Positions 1 to 7,848 of a stretch of DNA of 64,000 bases are shown here, piece by piece. The stretch is from Candidatus Poribacteria bacterium (lineage in GTDB: Bacteria > Poribacteria > WGA-4E > JAJDTR01), in the NCBI GenBank assembly GCA_028820655.1, contig JAPPIK010000031.1:1-64000 (forward strand), read 5' to 3'. The notes under the pieces are model-generated. The model worked only from the letters and a program-made list of their open reading frames with translations, did no database searches and was not told the DNA's origin. Each line of letters opens with the position of its first letter. The first letter of the stretch is position 1. Both the position numbers and the translations under genes were made by a program.

Positions 1-45
1 TTCATTACTTAAATCTTGTCATTTACTGTCTAAAGGATGGGGGTA
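1..45. repeat. Right end of a MITE-A-like element
   Basis: The motif CTAAAGGATGGGGGTA here also ends the MITE-A copy at 33.6-33.76 kb. The rest of this copy lies outside the window. Confidence 0.45.
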
Positions 46-61
46 AGTTATAGGAACGTGC

Positions 62-577
62 ATGATTGGAGGCGGATTAGTCGCGTGGATTGTTGTTGGC
101 GGCATCGTTTCGCTGTTCTTCTCAACGAAAGTAGTGCTCAAAAATGACTTCATAGCCGAGCATTCGCATAATAGCAGGTTGTGTTGGACATGCGCGCGCG
201 ATATTATTGAAGAGCTGCCTTACACACCTGAAAAGGAGAACAGGCCGAACGATAAATTGTCTCAAGAGCGGGATTTCGACAAAGAGATTCAGTGGTTGTT
301 TAATCCACGCGTACGTGTTAAGCACCAACCAGACTGGGCAGCGGAGGCACACGCATTCGTCATCTACGTTGGTTTGCTCTGCGGTGTCGCTTGGGCTATT
401 GAGAATGACAGGGCGCGCTGGCGGTTTTTCTGGTGGACATGCGGAGGAGTTTCTGTCGGTTGGATTAGCCACTTGGTTACGGGAAACGCGAGTGTCTGTT
501 GGGCGTTAATTGTGCTTGGTCTGTTCGTTGGGGTTGTCTCAGCGCTTGCAAGTGTCGGGGCTTATAGGAAAAATTAG
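62..577 (+). CDS. Hypothetical multi-pass membrane protein
   Basis: Predicted 171 aa. A hydrophobic N-terminus (about residues 3-25) is followed by a soluble stretch of about 70 residues with a CWTC pair near residue 42, then three more hydrophobic segments (about 97-113, 120-140 and 145-165). I do not recognise the family. ATG at 62 has an AGGA about 7 bases upstream. It ends 13 bases before another small membrane gene, so the two may be co-transcribed. The CxxC could bind metal or form a disulphide, but that is a guess. Confidence 0.6.
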   Translation: MIGGGLVAWIVVGGIVSLFFSTKVVLKNDFIAEHSHNSRLCWTCARDIIEELPYTPEKENRPNDKLSQERDFDKEIQWLFNPRVRVKHQPDWAAEAHAFVIYVGLLCGVAWAIENDRARWRFFWWTCGGVSVGWISHLVTGNASVCWALIVLGLFVGVVSALASVGAYRKN

Positions 578-590
578 AGAAAGGATTAAC

Positions 591-818
591 ATGAACACAA
601 GACAGAAGTTTGAGTACACAATCATAGACAATGATCTGAAAACTCGTCAAGGATTCTTGGCAGTGCTACTACCAATGCTTTTGTTGCTTATTGTCGTCAG
701 CGGCATTTTCGTGTATGTTCCCGTATCTATGATGCTGTTAGACGCGCCGGTGCCGCTATGGGCGTTTTTCCTCGCCATCGTTCTACTGCTTGACAATCGC
801 AGAAGTCGACACTATTGA
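591..818 (+). CDS. Small hypothetical two-helix membrane protein
   Basis: Predicted 75 aa from ATG 591, which has a purine-rich AAAGGA upstream. A longer reading frame runs back to 510, but that part overlaps the preceding gene and lacks a ribosome site. Two hydrophobic stretches (about residues 22-43 and 46-67) leave a short charged tail. The N-terminal 20 residues are polar. No family recognised; it probably belongs with the membrane gene just upstream. Confidence 0.55.
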   Translation: MNTRQKFEYTIIDNDLKTRQGFLAVLLPMLLLLIVVSGIFVYVPVSMMLLDAPVPLWAFFLAIVLLLDNRRSRHY

Positions 819-843
819 ACTGTTTGAGAAACAGCGGTATAAT
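815..843 (+). promoter_or_regulatory. Sigma70-type promoter for the phosphoesterase gene
   Basis: TTGAAC at 815-820 and TATAAT at 838-843 are separated by exactly 17 bases, about 68 bases upstream of the ATG at 911. The -35 box overlaps the stop codon of the preceding gene. Confidence 0.6.
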
Positions 844-910
844 CGAAGTGGCAGAAGTTAGATTCACGGGCCAATTGTTACTCCAAATCAAAACACAAAT
901 CTGAGCAACT

Positions 911-1870
911 ATGACAAACTCACCTAGTTCCACCGAACTATCCTTCTGCGTCGTTGCGGATTGGCAAATCCCCGACGACAACTTGACACGCCTAGCGGAG
1001 CGTCTCGTCGCCGAAAAACCGGAATTCGTCGTGATACCCGGCGATCTCGTCATGGCGAAAGGCGCGGATCCGGCGCCGTGGGACGCCTTTTTCGAACGCA
1101 TCCGCCCGCTGTCCGATGCGGGGATTCCGCTCCGTCCGATTCCGGGCAACCACGACTTCGACGGCGGTCTCGACGCCGCCCGCAAACAGTGGCTTGAACG
1201 ATTGGAGCGGTACATCCCGAACTATTTCTACTCGTTCGACGCCGCTCCTGCACACTTCACCGGCTTGTGTGTCACCCCGCTCTCCTACAGCGTGCTGCAC
1301 GAGGAGTTTGACCTGCCCGAAGGCAGAATGACCCAACTCGAATGGTTTAGCAGGGACCTTGAGCGCTCCCGGGATGCGCCTTGGCGGTTCGTTTTTCACC
1401 ACGAACCCGGCACCGCATTCTGCCGCTTGGATGCGCCGAACGACGGGCCCGGTTTACCAGAAATCTCGGAACTCGTGGAACCCCTCGCATGGCGCGAGGG
1501 GGTCGATCTCGTCTTTCGAGGTCATCAACACTTCTACGAGCGCACCTACCCGCTGAATCCCGTCAGTCGGGTGCGCGACGACTCCCGAGGCACCGCATTC
1601 ATCACGCTGGGCGGCGGCTGTAACGCCTACCGCCCGGTAGATCCGAACGATGCCGCGCCAGTCTGGTTCGATGCGGTAGTGGCGGTTCACCAGATGCACT
1701 ATCTTAAGATAAAACTGACGGCGGACAGGCTGAACGCCGAAGCGAAGAATTTGGCGGGGGATGTCTATGACCGTTTCACCATCCGTAAGCGTTCGGACGG
1801 CTCGCGGGTTTGGGAAGGTTTGCCGCCTACGCCAGTCTTCCTCGTGAACAACCAGCCACAGTCCTACTAG
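911..1870 (+). CDS. Calcineurin-like metallophosphoesterase
   Basis: Predicted 319 aa, no signal peptide, so probably cytoplasmic. The dinuclear-metal motifs of the family appear in order: D17 in ADWQ, GD at 44-45, GNHD at 79-82, a His pair in FHHEPG (about 158) and GHQH at 204-207 followed by FYERTYPL. The GHQHFYER block resembles purple-acid-phosphatase-like members. The substrate, a phosphomonoester or diester, cannot be told from sequence. Its own promoter lies at 815-843. Confidence 0.85.
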   Translation: MTNSPSSTELSFCVVADWQIPDDNLTRLAERLVAEKPEFVVIPGDLVMAKGADPAPWDAFFERIRPLSDAGIPLRPIPGNHDFDGGLDAARKQWLERLERYIPNYFYSFDAAPAHFTGLCVTPLSYSVLHEEFDLPEGRMTQLEWFSRDLERSRDAPWRFVFHHEPGTAFCRLDAPNDGPGLPEISELVEPLAWREGVDLVFRGHQHFYERTYPLNPVSRVRDDSRGTAFITLGGGCNAYRPVDPNDAAPVWFDAVVAVHQMHYLKIKLTADRLNAEAKNLAGDVYDRFTIRKRSDGSRVWEGLPPTPVFLVNNQPQSY

Positions 1871-1933
1871 GTGAGTTTTTGGTGCCTCATTCGGGACTTA
1901 TGCGGATTTCATCGATACATGGAAGAGGTAATA

Positions 1934-1988
1934 CGTAATGCGTAATACGTAAAAATCTTGATTACTCATTACGTGTTACGCATTACGG
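1934..1988. repeat. Imperfect 19-bp inverted repeat
   Basis: CGTAATGCGTAATACGTAA at 1934-1952 pairs with TTACGTGTTACGCATTACG at 1970-1988 with one mismatch and a 17-base loop. No T-run follows, so a mobile palindromic repeat is likelier than a terminator. Confidence 0.6.
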
Positions 1989-2047
1989 CGCTCACTATCT
2001 TTGGTAGGCACCATTGATTTCTTTCGACCGTCCACCGCTAGGAGATA

Positions 2048-3238
2048 ATGTCACGTATGAGCATAAAAGGCAAAGCGGCAATCGTCGGCTACGGCGAAAC
2101 CGAGTTCCTCAAGCGCAATCCCGGCGACCGGTCAAACTACACCGAATACTGCCGGGCGGCGAAACTCGCAATTGAGGATGCCGGGCTGACGAAGGACGAC
2201 ATCGACGGCTTAATCTCAATCTATCCGCTCGACGAGGAACCCACCTGGACCGAGGACTTGCAGGAATACCTTCAACTCCACCCGCGGTTTCTCGACAACG
2301 TCTATCGCGGCGGCGCATCCGGGAATGCGGCAATCCTCTACGGGGCGGCGGCGTTGGCGGGCGGTCTCTGCAACAATATCCTGATTGTCGCCGGCAGCGT
2401 CATGGATCCGAAGCGTATCTACGAATTCGGGCTGGAGACCGGCACCGCGTTTGAACGGGATTTCGACAGCATCTACGGACCCATGTTCAACAACTCCGCA
2501 TACGCCATGATTAAACGGCGGTACATGCACGAATTCAACGCGACCGACGACCAGTTCGCGCATGTGGTTATCAACGCCCGCTATCACGCCTCCAAGTTTC
2601 CGAACGCCCTGCTGAAAAAGCAGGTCACAGTGGATGACGTGCTAGATTCGCGGCTCATCTGCGATCCGCTCCACCTGTTCGAGATCGTCATGCCCTGCGT
2701 CGGCGGCTGCGCGCTGGTCATGACGACAGCGGAACGCGCCAAAGACACCAAGAATTCGCCGGTCTATCTGCTGGGCGGCGGACAGCAATTTGACAGAGGA
2801 CTGTGGAATCCCGCCTACGGCTACGAGCGCTCCCTCACCACCTCCCCCGTCAAACTCGCGGCGAAGTACGCCTTCGAGATGTCGGGGTTGGGCATAACGG
2901 ACATGGACTTCGTCGAGCTATACGATTGCTATACCATTACCGTCGTGATTTCGCTTGAGGACATCGGCTGGTGCGAGAAGGGAGAGGGCGCGGCGTATGT
3001 GGAAGAGACGGATTTGACCTACAAGGGAGATATGCCGCTGAACACCGACGGCGGTCAACTCGGCAGAGGACAGCCGAACCCCGGCATCCACTTGATGCAC
3101 TCCATCGAAGCCGCGCGACAACTGATGGGCAGAGCCGGTGACCTTCAAGTCGAGGGGGCGACCTTCGGTTTGTCCAACGGCAACGGCGGCTCCATGGCGG
3201 ACCAGTGCACCCTGATTTTTGGAAATGAAATCCCGTAG
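2048..3238 (+). CDS. Thiolase-fold protein, SCPx/Ltp2-like (possible aldolase)
   Basis: Predicted 396 aa. N-terminal KAAIVGYGETEF and C-terminal GGQLGRGQPN plus GLSNGNGG blocks mark the thiolase fold of the lipid-transfer-protein group. The position of the thiolase nucleophilic Cys reads GGASGNAA, so classical thiolysis is unlikely. An ELYDCYT segment (Y292, Y295) lies where Ltp2 retro-aldolases carry functional tyrosines; the match is by motif only. ATG 2057 is an alternative start with better spacing from AGGAG at 2041. The DUF35 gene follows at once, the usual partner of this family. Exact acyl-CoA substrate unknown. Confidence 0.8.
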   Translation: MSRMSIKGKAAIVGYGETEFLKRNPGDRSNYTEYCRAAKLAIEDAGLTKDDIDGLISIYPLDEEPTWTEDLQEYLQLHPRFLDNVYRGGASGNAAILYGAAALAGGLCNNILIVAGSVMDPKRIYEFGLETGTAFERDFDSIYGPMFNNSAYAMIKRRYMHEFNATDDQFAHVVINARYHASKFPNALLKKQVTVDDVLDSRLICDPLHLFEIVMPCVGGCALVMTTAERAKDTKNSPVYLLGGGQQFDRGLWNPAYGYERSLTTSPVKLAAKYAFEMSGLGITDMDFVELYDCYTITVVISLEDIGWCEKGEGAAYVEETDLTYKGDMPLNTDGGQLGRGQPNPGIHLMHSIEAARQLMGRAGDLQVEGATFGLSNGNGGSMADQCTLIFGNEIP

Positions 3239-3256
3239 GCGTTAGGAGATAGGGTG

Positions 3257-3676
3257 ATGTCCACCGAAATCGAATATACCAAGCCGTTACCCACAATCGA
3301 GCCTGAGACGGAAGAATACTGGAAAGCGGCGAAGCGCCACGAACTCTTCCTGCAACGGTGCAACGCCTGCGGAGAGGTTATCCACTTCCCGCGTGTGATG
3401 TGCTACCGGTGTTTATCCGAGGATCTCGGCTGGTTCAAGTCAACCGGGATCGGAAGCGTCTACTCCTTCACGATTATCCACCAAGTCGCGCATCTGGGCT
3501 TCGAGTCGGAGGTGCCCTACGTCTACGCCATTATCGATCTGGACGACGGCGCCCGCATGATCTCCAACGTCGTCAACATCGACCCGTCGGCGGTCGAAGT
3601 TGGAATGCGCGTGCAAGTCACCTTCGACGACGTTACCCCCGAAATCAGCATCCCGAAATTTGAACCGATTAGCTAA
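3257..3676 (+). CDS. DUF35 rubredoxin-like zinc ribbon / OB-fold protein
   Basis: Predicted 139 aa. CNAC and CYRC pairs (about residues 36-53) form the zinc ribbon, followed by an OB fold with VPYVYAIIDLDDGARM. Proteins of this type bind acyl-CoA and partner with thiolase-like enzymes encoded next door, as in steroid side-chain degradation (ChsH2/Ltp2) and BbsAB systems. ATG 3257 lies 8 bases after AGGAG and is preferred to GTG 3254. Its last codons overlap the left end of a putative inverted-repeat element starting at 3669. Confidence 0.85.
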   Translation: MSTEIEYTKPLPTIEPETEEYWKAAKRHELFLQRCNACGEVIHFPRVMCYRCLSEDLGWFKSTGIGSVYSFTIIHQVAHLGFESEVPYVYAIIDLDDGARMISNVVNIDPSAVEVGMRVQVTFDDVTPEISIPKFEPIS

Positions 3677-3721
3677 TTTGTGACTGTTTAGTCCATCAAT
3701 CTATATCGCCGATGTCGGTTT

Positions 3722-3743
3722 GTAGTAGTGCAATTCATTGCAC
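3722..3743 (+). repeat. REP-like hairpin, GTAG + GTGCAAT stem
   Basis: GTAG at 3722-3725 is followed by GTGCAAT-TC-ATTGCAC (3728-3743), a perfect 7-bp stem. A related hairpin occurs on the other strand near 33221. Confidence 0.55.
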
Positions 3744-3774
3744 GTTCGCCATAACTAGTATCGGGGCAGGGGGG

Positions 3775-3809
3775 GATCTCTATCGCCTTCGCTATCCGCT
3801 CAGTTGATC
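3775..3809 (+). repeat. 35-bp GATC element
   Basis: GATC to GATC spans exactly 35 bp; the core TCTATCGCCTTCGCTATCC matches the dispersed family described in the findings. Confidence 0.8.
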
Positions 3810-3960
3810 CCTTCCCACAGAGGGCTGCTCCTCCTACCGATGATCGGGCTCAAATAAATGCCAAACCAATTTTTTCTCTTTTTTGGACAGAACTAAACAG
3901 TTACGCTAATTTCATGCTGTGAACGCCTTTCGCTGCGCTACTCCGCCCTAGGTTTGACCA

Positions 3961-5112
3961 ATGCCCGCACTAACACACAACGGCTGCCTAGACCGGCAAA
4001 ACCGCTTCCGTACAGGACTCGCCGAACGGAACATAGACGCCGCCGTGCTGATGGGTTGCCGTGATGTCTACTATTTCACGGGAAAACTCCTCCCGGACAC
4101 GTTCCCGGTTTTCATGTTGCTGGAAACCGACGGGGGATGCTGGGTGGTTTCCCACACGGACGACGGCTCCTCATGCGTCGATGACTGGATCCCTTACGAA
4201 TGGCATCAGTTGGATACGCTGAATTTTGATTTGATGAACCAACTGGGGGAAGTCGTCAAGCGGAAACTCCAAGATACGGCGCCTGTCCGTCGACTTGGCG
4301 TACAGTACGAATCAGTCTCTGGTCTGCTCCAGCAAACGATAGAAAGTGCGCTTCAGCCGAGCGAATCTGTACCCCTCGACGAGACCCTCTCGGAAGTGCA
4401 GCGCTACAAGCACCCCGATGAGTTGGAGATGTTGCGGTGGAGCGTCGAAGTCAATCTTGCCTCCTACGACGCCGCCCAAGCAATCCTGAGGGCGGGCGTG
4501 AACGAGTTGGAGGTCTTGGCTGAAAGCCAACGCGGCGCCATGCTCAAAGCGGGGGAACGGGTGTTTCACGATGGAGATTACCAGTGCGGCGAACGTCACG
4601 GTCCCGCCCGCGACCGACAGATCGAGCAGGGTGAACTCTATATCCTTGACGGTCACACATGCTGCCGAGGGTACTGGTCGGACTTGGCGCGCACCTTCAT
4701 TGTCGATAGCGAACCGACCGACCTCCAACACTCCATCTTTGACCACATCGCAGCCGTGCAGGCTTCGGTGCCGTCGCTGCTCATGCCCGGTGCGCGGGGC
4801 ACGGAAATATGGCGCGCCCTCGATGAGCAGATTCGGGAGCACCCGGCGCTGGCAGACACCGGTTTGGTGCACCACGCCGGACACGGCATCGGAATCCGTA
4901 TGCACGAACCTCCCGATCTCAACCGCGACCGCGAAGGCATCTTGCGCGTCGGCGATGTCGTCTGCGTCGAACCCGGCGGATACACGCCGGAGGCTCGACT
5001 CGGCGCACGCATCGAGAACACCTACCTCATCACGGAATCCGGCGCAGAAAATCTATCCCAATATCCTGTGAACATTGTTCCTACTGGACTCCCGTCCGGC
5101 AACGATAATTAA
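3961..5112 (+). CDS. M24-family metallopeptidase (Xaa-Pro peptidase/creatinase-like)
   Basis: Predicted 383 aa. An N-terminal creatinase-type domain (about 1-150) precedes a pita-bread catalytic domain. The five expected metal ligands are visible: D230 (LYILDGH), D241 (WSDLART), H308 (HHAGHGIG), E337 (CVEPGG) and E352 (ARIENTY). The family cleaves Xaa-Pro bonds or hydrolyses creatine-like amides; the substrate is not readable here. It sits 9 bases before the acyl-CoA synthetase gene, so the two are probably co-transcribed. No signal peptide. Confidence 0.85.
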   Translation: MPALTHNGCLDRQNRFRTGLAERNIDAAVLMGCRDVYYFTGKLLPDTFPVFMLLETDGGCWVVSHTDDGSSCVDDWIPYEWHQLDTLNFDLMNQLGEVVKRKLQDTAPVRRLGVQYESVSGLLQQTIESALQPSESVPLDETLSEVQRYKHPDELEMLRWSVEVNLASYDAAQAILRAGVNELEVLAESQRGAMLKAGERVFHDGDYQCGERHGPARDRQIEQGELYILDGHTCCRGYWSDLARTFIVDSEPTDLQHSIFDHIAAVQASVPSLLMPGARGTEIWRALDEQIREHPALADTGLVHHAGHGIGIRMHEPPDLNRDREGILRVGDVVCVEPGGYTPEARLGARIENTYLITESGAENLSQYPVNIVPTGLPSGNDN

Positions 5113-5121
5113 AAGACTTGC

Positions 5122-7218
5122 ATGTCAAACCCCCTGAACGACATTCTCAATCCCAAATCCGTCGCGCTCATCGGCGCCTCACGCAACCCTACCAGTTTCA
5201 GCTATACCTACCTCTCCATCATGAAAAACTACGGCTATCGGGGCAACATTCACCCGATAAACCCCAGAGCGGACGCCATCCTCGATCTCAAATGCTACCC
5301 CAGCATCCTTGATGTTCCCGATGACATAGACTTGGCTATTGTGGTGACCGCCCGTCAGATTGTCGGGGCATCGGTTGAGGAGTGCGTCGAGAAGGGTGTC
5401 AAAGGCATCATGCTCCTCACAGGCGGATTTGCGGAACTGGACGAGGCTGGCAAAGCCGCCCAAGACGAATTTGTTCGTCAGGCGCAGGAGAAGGGGATTC
5501 GCGTCATCGGCCCCAACACGCTGGGCTTCTTTAGCGCTCCCGCAAAATTTGACGGGCTGCTGTCGGGTTATATCCGGGAAGGGAGCATCGGATTGGTCGG
5601 TCAGAGCGGGAATCTCACGCGGTCGGTCGCCTTCCCCGGAATCAAGCGCGGCTTGGGATTCCGCTACATCATCGGCTTGGGGAATCAGGCGGACGTTCAA
5701 TTCCACGAGGTTATCCGATACCTGCGCGAAGATGAAAATGTCAACGCCATCGGACTCCACATCGAAGGGGTAAACGATGGAAGAAAGTTCCTTGATGAAG
5801 TGGCGGAGACGACCAAGTTCAAACCGGTCGTCGTGATGAAGACCGGCAGCACACAAGAAGGTGCCCGTGTCATCTCAAGCCACACCGCCTCTCTTGCCGG
5901 ACAAGACGAGGTTTACGAGGCCGCCTTCAAACAGTGCGGCGCGTTGCGGGTCGAGAGCGCGGTAGAGTTCAGTTCTCTGCTGCTGGCGCTGAGTCACGGC
6001 AAACTGCCGAAAGGGAACCGCGTCGGTATCCTGTCCGAGGGCGGCGGCGATTGCGCACTGACCGCCGATGCGTGTACGCTGAAAGGACTGGATTTGCCGA
6101 CCTTCTCCTCCAAACTCCAAGGGCGGCTAAAAGGGATTGTACCTGAAATCGGACAGGTGACCAATCCGGTCGATATGGCGATGTGGGAGAAGATTCCCGA
6201 AGTGGCGGAGATTATGCTTGAAGGGGATGAGATTGACGGATTGATTGTCGTCGGCGGGTTCGCCGGCTGGGATTTCCTGAACCCGAATGTCGCGCCGGAA
6301 GTGGAAGCCTCGGCGGAGAAGATGGCGGTTCTCATCGCAAAGACCGAAAAACCCCTCCTCATCTATACCTACTACTCCTACGCGGACTCCAAATCGTTTG
6401 AGACGCTTCGAGAAAATCGTGTGCCGCTATTCATGGATCACCACGACGCCGTGAACACGATGGCGGGGCTGGTTCGGTACGCCCGGTACAGGGCAACGAA
6501 GGCTGAACGACGCTTTTCCGGTTCGATTGCAACGCAACCCACCGCCGGAAGAACCCGCACAGAAGCGCTCCTCGAACATCAAGCAAACCGGTTGTTGGAA
6601 ACTTCCGGATTGCCCTTCCCGGCGTACCGCTTTGCCACAACACGGCAGGAGGCAATCGACGCCGCGGATGAAATCGGTTATCCGGTCGCGCTGAAAATCA
6701 TCTCCCAAGACGTGCTGCACAAGTCGGACGTCGGAGGCGTCAAGTTGGGGTTAAGCACGTCCGAAGCGGTGACTGAAGCCTTTGACGAGGTCATCGCCAA
6801 CGCTCGCGCGTTCAAGCGGCACGCTCGAATCGCGGGCGCGCTGCTGAACAAAATGGAGGAAAGCGGCGGCGTTGAAGTTATTATCGGCGGTTTGAACGAT
6901 CCGACGTTCGGACCAACCCTGATGTTCGGGCTCGGCGGCGTCCATGTCGAGGTGATGCGAGATGTCTCTTTCAGGGTCTGCCCCATCACCCCCGACGACG
7001 CCGATCAGATGATTCGGGAGCTTGATGGATTTCCGTTGCTCACAGGTGTTCGAGGCGGCAAACCGGTGCACCTCGAAGCTCTCCGCACCGCGCTGCTAAA
7101 CGTCTCGGCGTTCCTCATGGAAAATCCCCGCATCGCCCAACTCGACTTGAATCCCGTCAAGGTGCATGAGCACGGTCTATCCGTGCTGGATGCCCGCGTA
7201 ATCGAATACAGGGACTAA
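5122..7218 (+). CDS. ADP-forming acyl-CoA synthetase, fused alpha-beta subunits
   Basis: Predicted 698 aa, the usual length for the fused form. Order: CoA-binding Rossmann domain (SVALIGASRNP at about 12), succinyl-CoA-ligase-like domains with VGQSGN and the phosphorylatable His in SSHTASLAG (H254), then an ATP-grasp domain (ALKIISQDVLHKSDVGG at about 518, GLGGVHVEVMRD at about 612). The reaction would be acyl-CoA + ADP + Pi to acid + ATP + CoA, or the reverse. Its place behind the thiolase-like/DUF35 pair suggests it activates or releases the acid of that pathway. The acid itself is not predictable. Confidence 0.88.
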   Translation: MSNPLNDILNPKSVALIGASRNPTSFSYTYLSIMKNYGYRGNIHPINPRADAILDLKCYPSILDVPDDIDLAIVVTARQIVGASVEECVEKGVKGIMLLTGGFAELDEAGKAAQDEFVRQAQEKGIRVIGPNTLGFFSAPAKFDGLLSGYIREGSIGLVGQSGNLTRSVAFPGIKRGLGFRYIIGLGNQADVQFHEVIRYLREDENVNAIGLHIEGVNDGRKFLDEVAETTKFKPVVVMKTGSTQEGARVISSHTASLAGQDEVYEAAFKQCGALRVESAVEFSSLLLALSHGKLPKGNRVGILSEGGGDCALTADACTLKGLDLPTFSSKLQGRLKGIVPEIGQVTNPVDMAMWEKIPEVAEIMLEGDEIDGLIVVGGFAGWDFLNPNVAPEVEASAEKMAVLIAKTEKPLLIYTYYSYADSKSFETLRENRVPLFMDHHDAVNTMAGLVRYARYRATKAERRFSGSIATQPTAGRTRTEALLEHQANRLLETSGLPFPAYRFATTRQEAIDAADEIGYPVALKIISQDVLHKSDVGGVKLGLSTSEAVTEAFDEVIANARAFKRHARIAGALLNKMEESGGVEVIIGGLNDPTFGPTLMFGLGGVHVEVMRDVSFRVCPITPDDADQMIRELDGFPLLTGVRGGKPVHLEALRTALLNVSAFLMENPRIAQLDLNPVKVHEHGLSVLDARVIEYRD

Positions 7219-7232
7219 CAACGAGGTTGTAA

Positions 7233-7420
7233 TACCATTTCTCTAAAATGACGGTGCATAACTGGTAAATGGCGTGAATTGGAGTCGAGACTCGGATATC
7301 GCTCCTGCGGATTGTCTGAATTGTGATTTTTGTGATTGAATGATGGACTATGATTAAGAGTGAGCATAAAGAGAGTGTATATTAAGACATCATATGCACT
7401 ATTATTCAAGCGAAATGCTA
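7233..7420. repeat. MITE-B copy 1 with TAA target duplication
   Basis: Begins TACCATTTC, ends GAAATGCTA, flanked by TAA at 7230-7232 and 7421-7423. The interior differs from copies 2 and 3 and carries no GATC element. Confidence 0.65.
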
Positions 7421-7428
7421 TAAGGTGC

Positions 7429-7513
7429 GATCAACCAAGTGAATAACGAGGGATCAAAGGAGCGAACAGCGACCGCGATAAAACTCCCATAGAGCTCTGC
7501 GTGCGATAGAGAT
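7429..7513 (-). repeat. Degenerate double GATC element
   Basis: GATC at 7429 and 7452 bound AAGTGAATAACGAGG and GGAGCGAACAGCGACCGCG units; the longer variant ending CTCCCATAGAG is present. Confidence 0.55.
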
Positions 7514-7694
7514 TGCCCTTCAATTAAGATTGATTCACCTCTCAAAAACTGTTAAAATAACATGAAACGTTGGACGCTTTCGCGTTTTATTGAATCGAAG
7601 GTATTATTTCATGTGTTAATTGCAATCTACTACGTACCTTTCGCCCCGCTGGGGCTTTGGAACACGGGGTTTTGACGCTTCTATACATCTTCAA

Positions 7695-7729
7695 GATCTC
7701 TATCGTACTCGCTATTCACTCGCTTGATC
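7695..7729 (+). repeat. 35-bp GATC element
   Basis: GATC to GATC, exactly 35 bp, between CATCTTCAA and CCCGCTGGGGC. The same surroundings recur at 11777, 38653 and 40755. Confidence 0.85.
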
Positions 7730-7751
7730 CCCGCTGGGGCTTTTAGAGGCT

Positions 7752-7772
7752 GGTGCGCAGTGCGCACCTTAC
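7752..7772 (-). repeat. REP-like hairpin GGTGCGC/GCGCACC
   Basis: Perfect palindrome 7752-7768; on the minus strand it is preceded by GTAA, a variant of the GTAG seen at other copies (38742, 51255). Confidence 0.55.
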
Positions 7773-7848
7773 AGATGCACTTTTCAAACAGGTTCTAAGT
7801 TCAACTACTGACACAGCAAAAATCCCTTAATCTTAGGAGGAATCACGC

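Larger units (their letters stand above)
3669..3909. repeat. MITE-D candidate with ACTGTTTAGT termini
   Basis: ACTGTTTAGT (3683-3692) and its complement ACTAAACAGT (3892-3901) are outwardly placed, each with TTAGC/GCTAA just outside. Inside are a REP-like hairpin (3722-3743) and a GATC element (3775-3809). No transposase. A single clear copy makes this a weak call. Confidence 0.4.
7219..7848. other. Intergenic repeat block
   Basis: No gene. In order: MITE-B copy (7233-7420), two reverse-oriented GATC-element units (7429-7513), an AT-rich stretch, a GCCCCGCTGGGGC palindrome (about 7650), a GATC element (7695-7729), a REP-like hairpin (7752-7768) and the right terminus of MITE-C (to 7797). Confidence 0.7.

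Noticed and set aside
1934-1988. Rho-independent terminator after the phosphoesterase gene
   Set aside because: The arms are AT-rich, the loop is 17 bases and no T-run follows.
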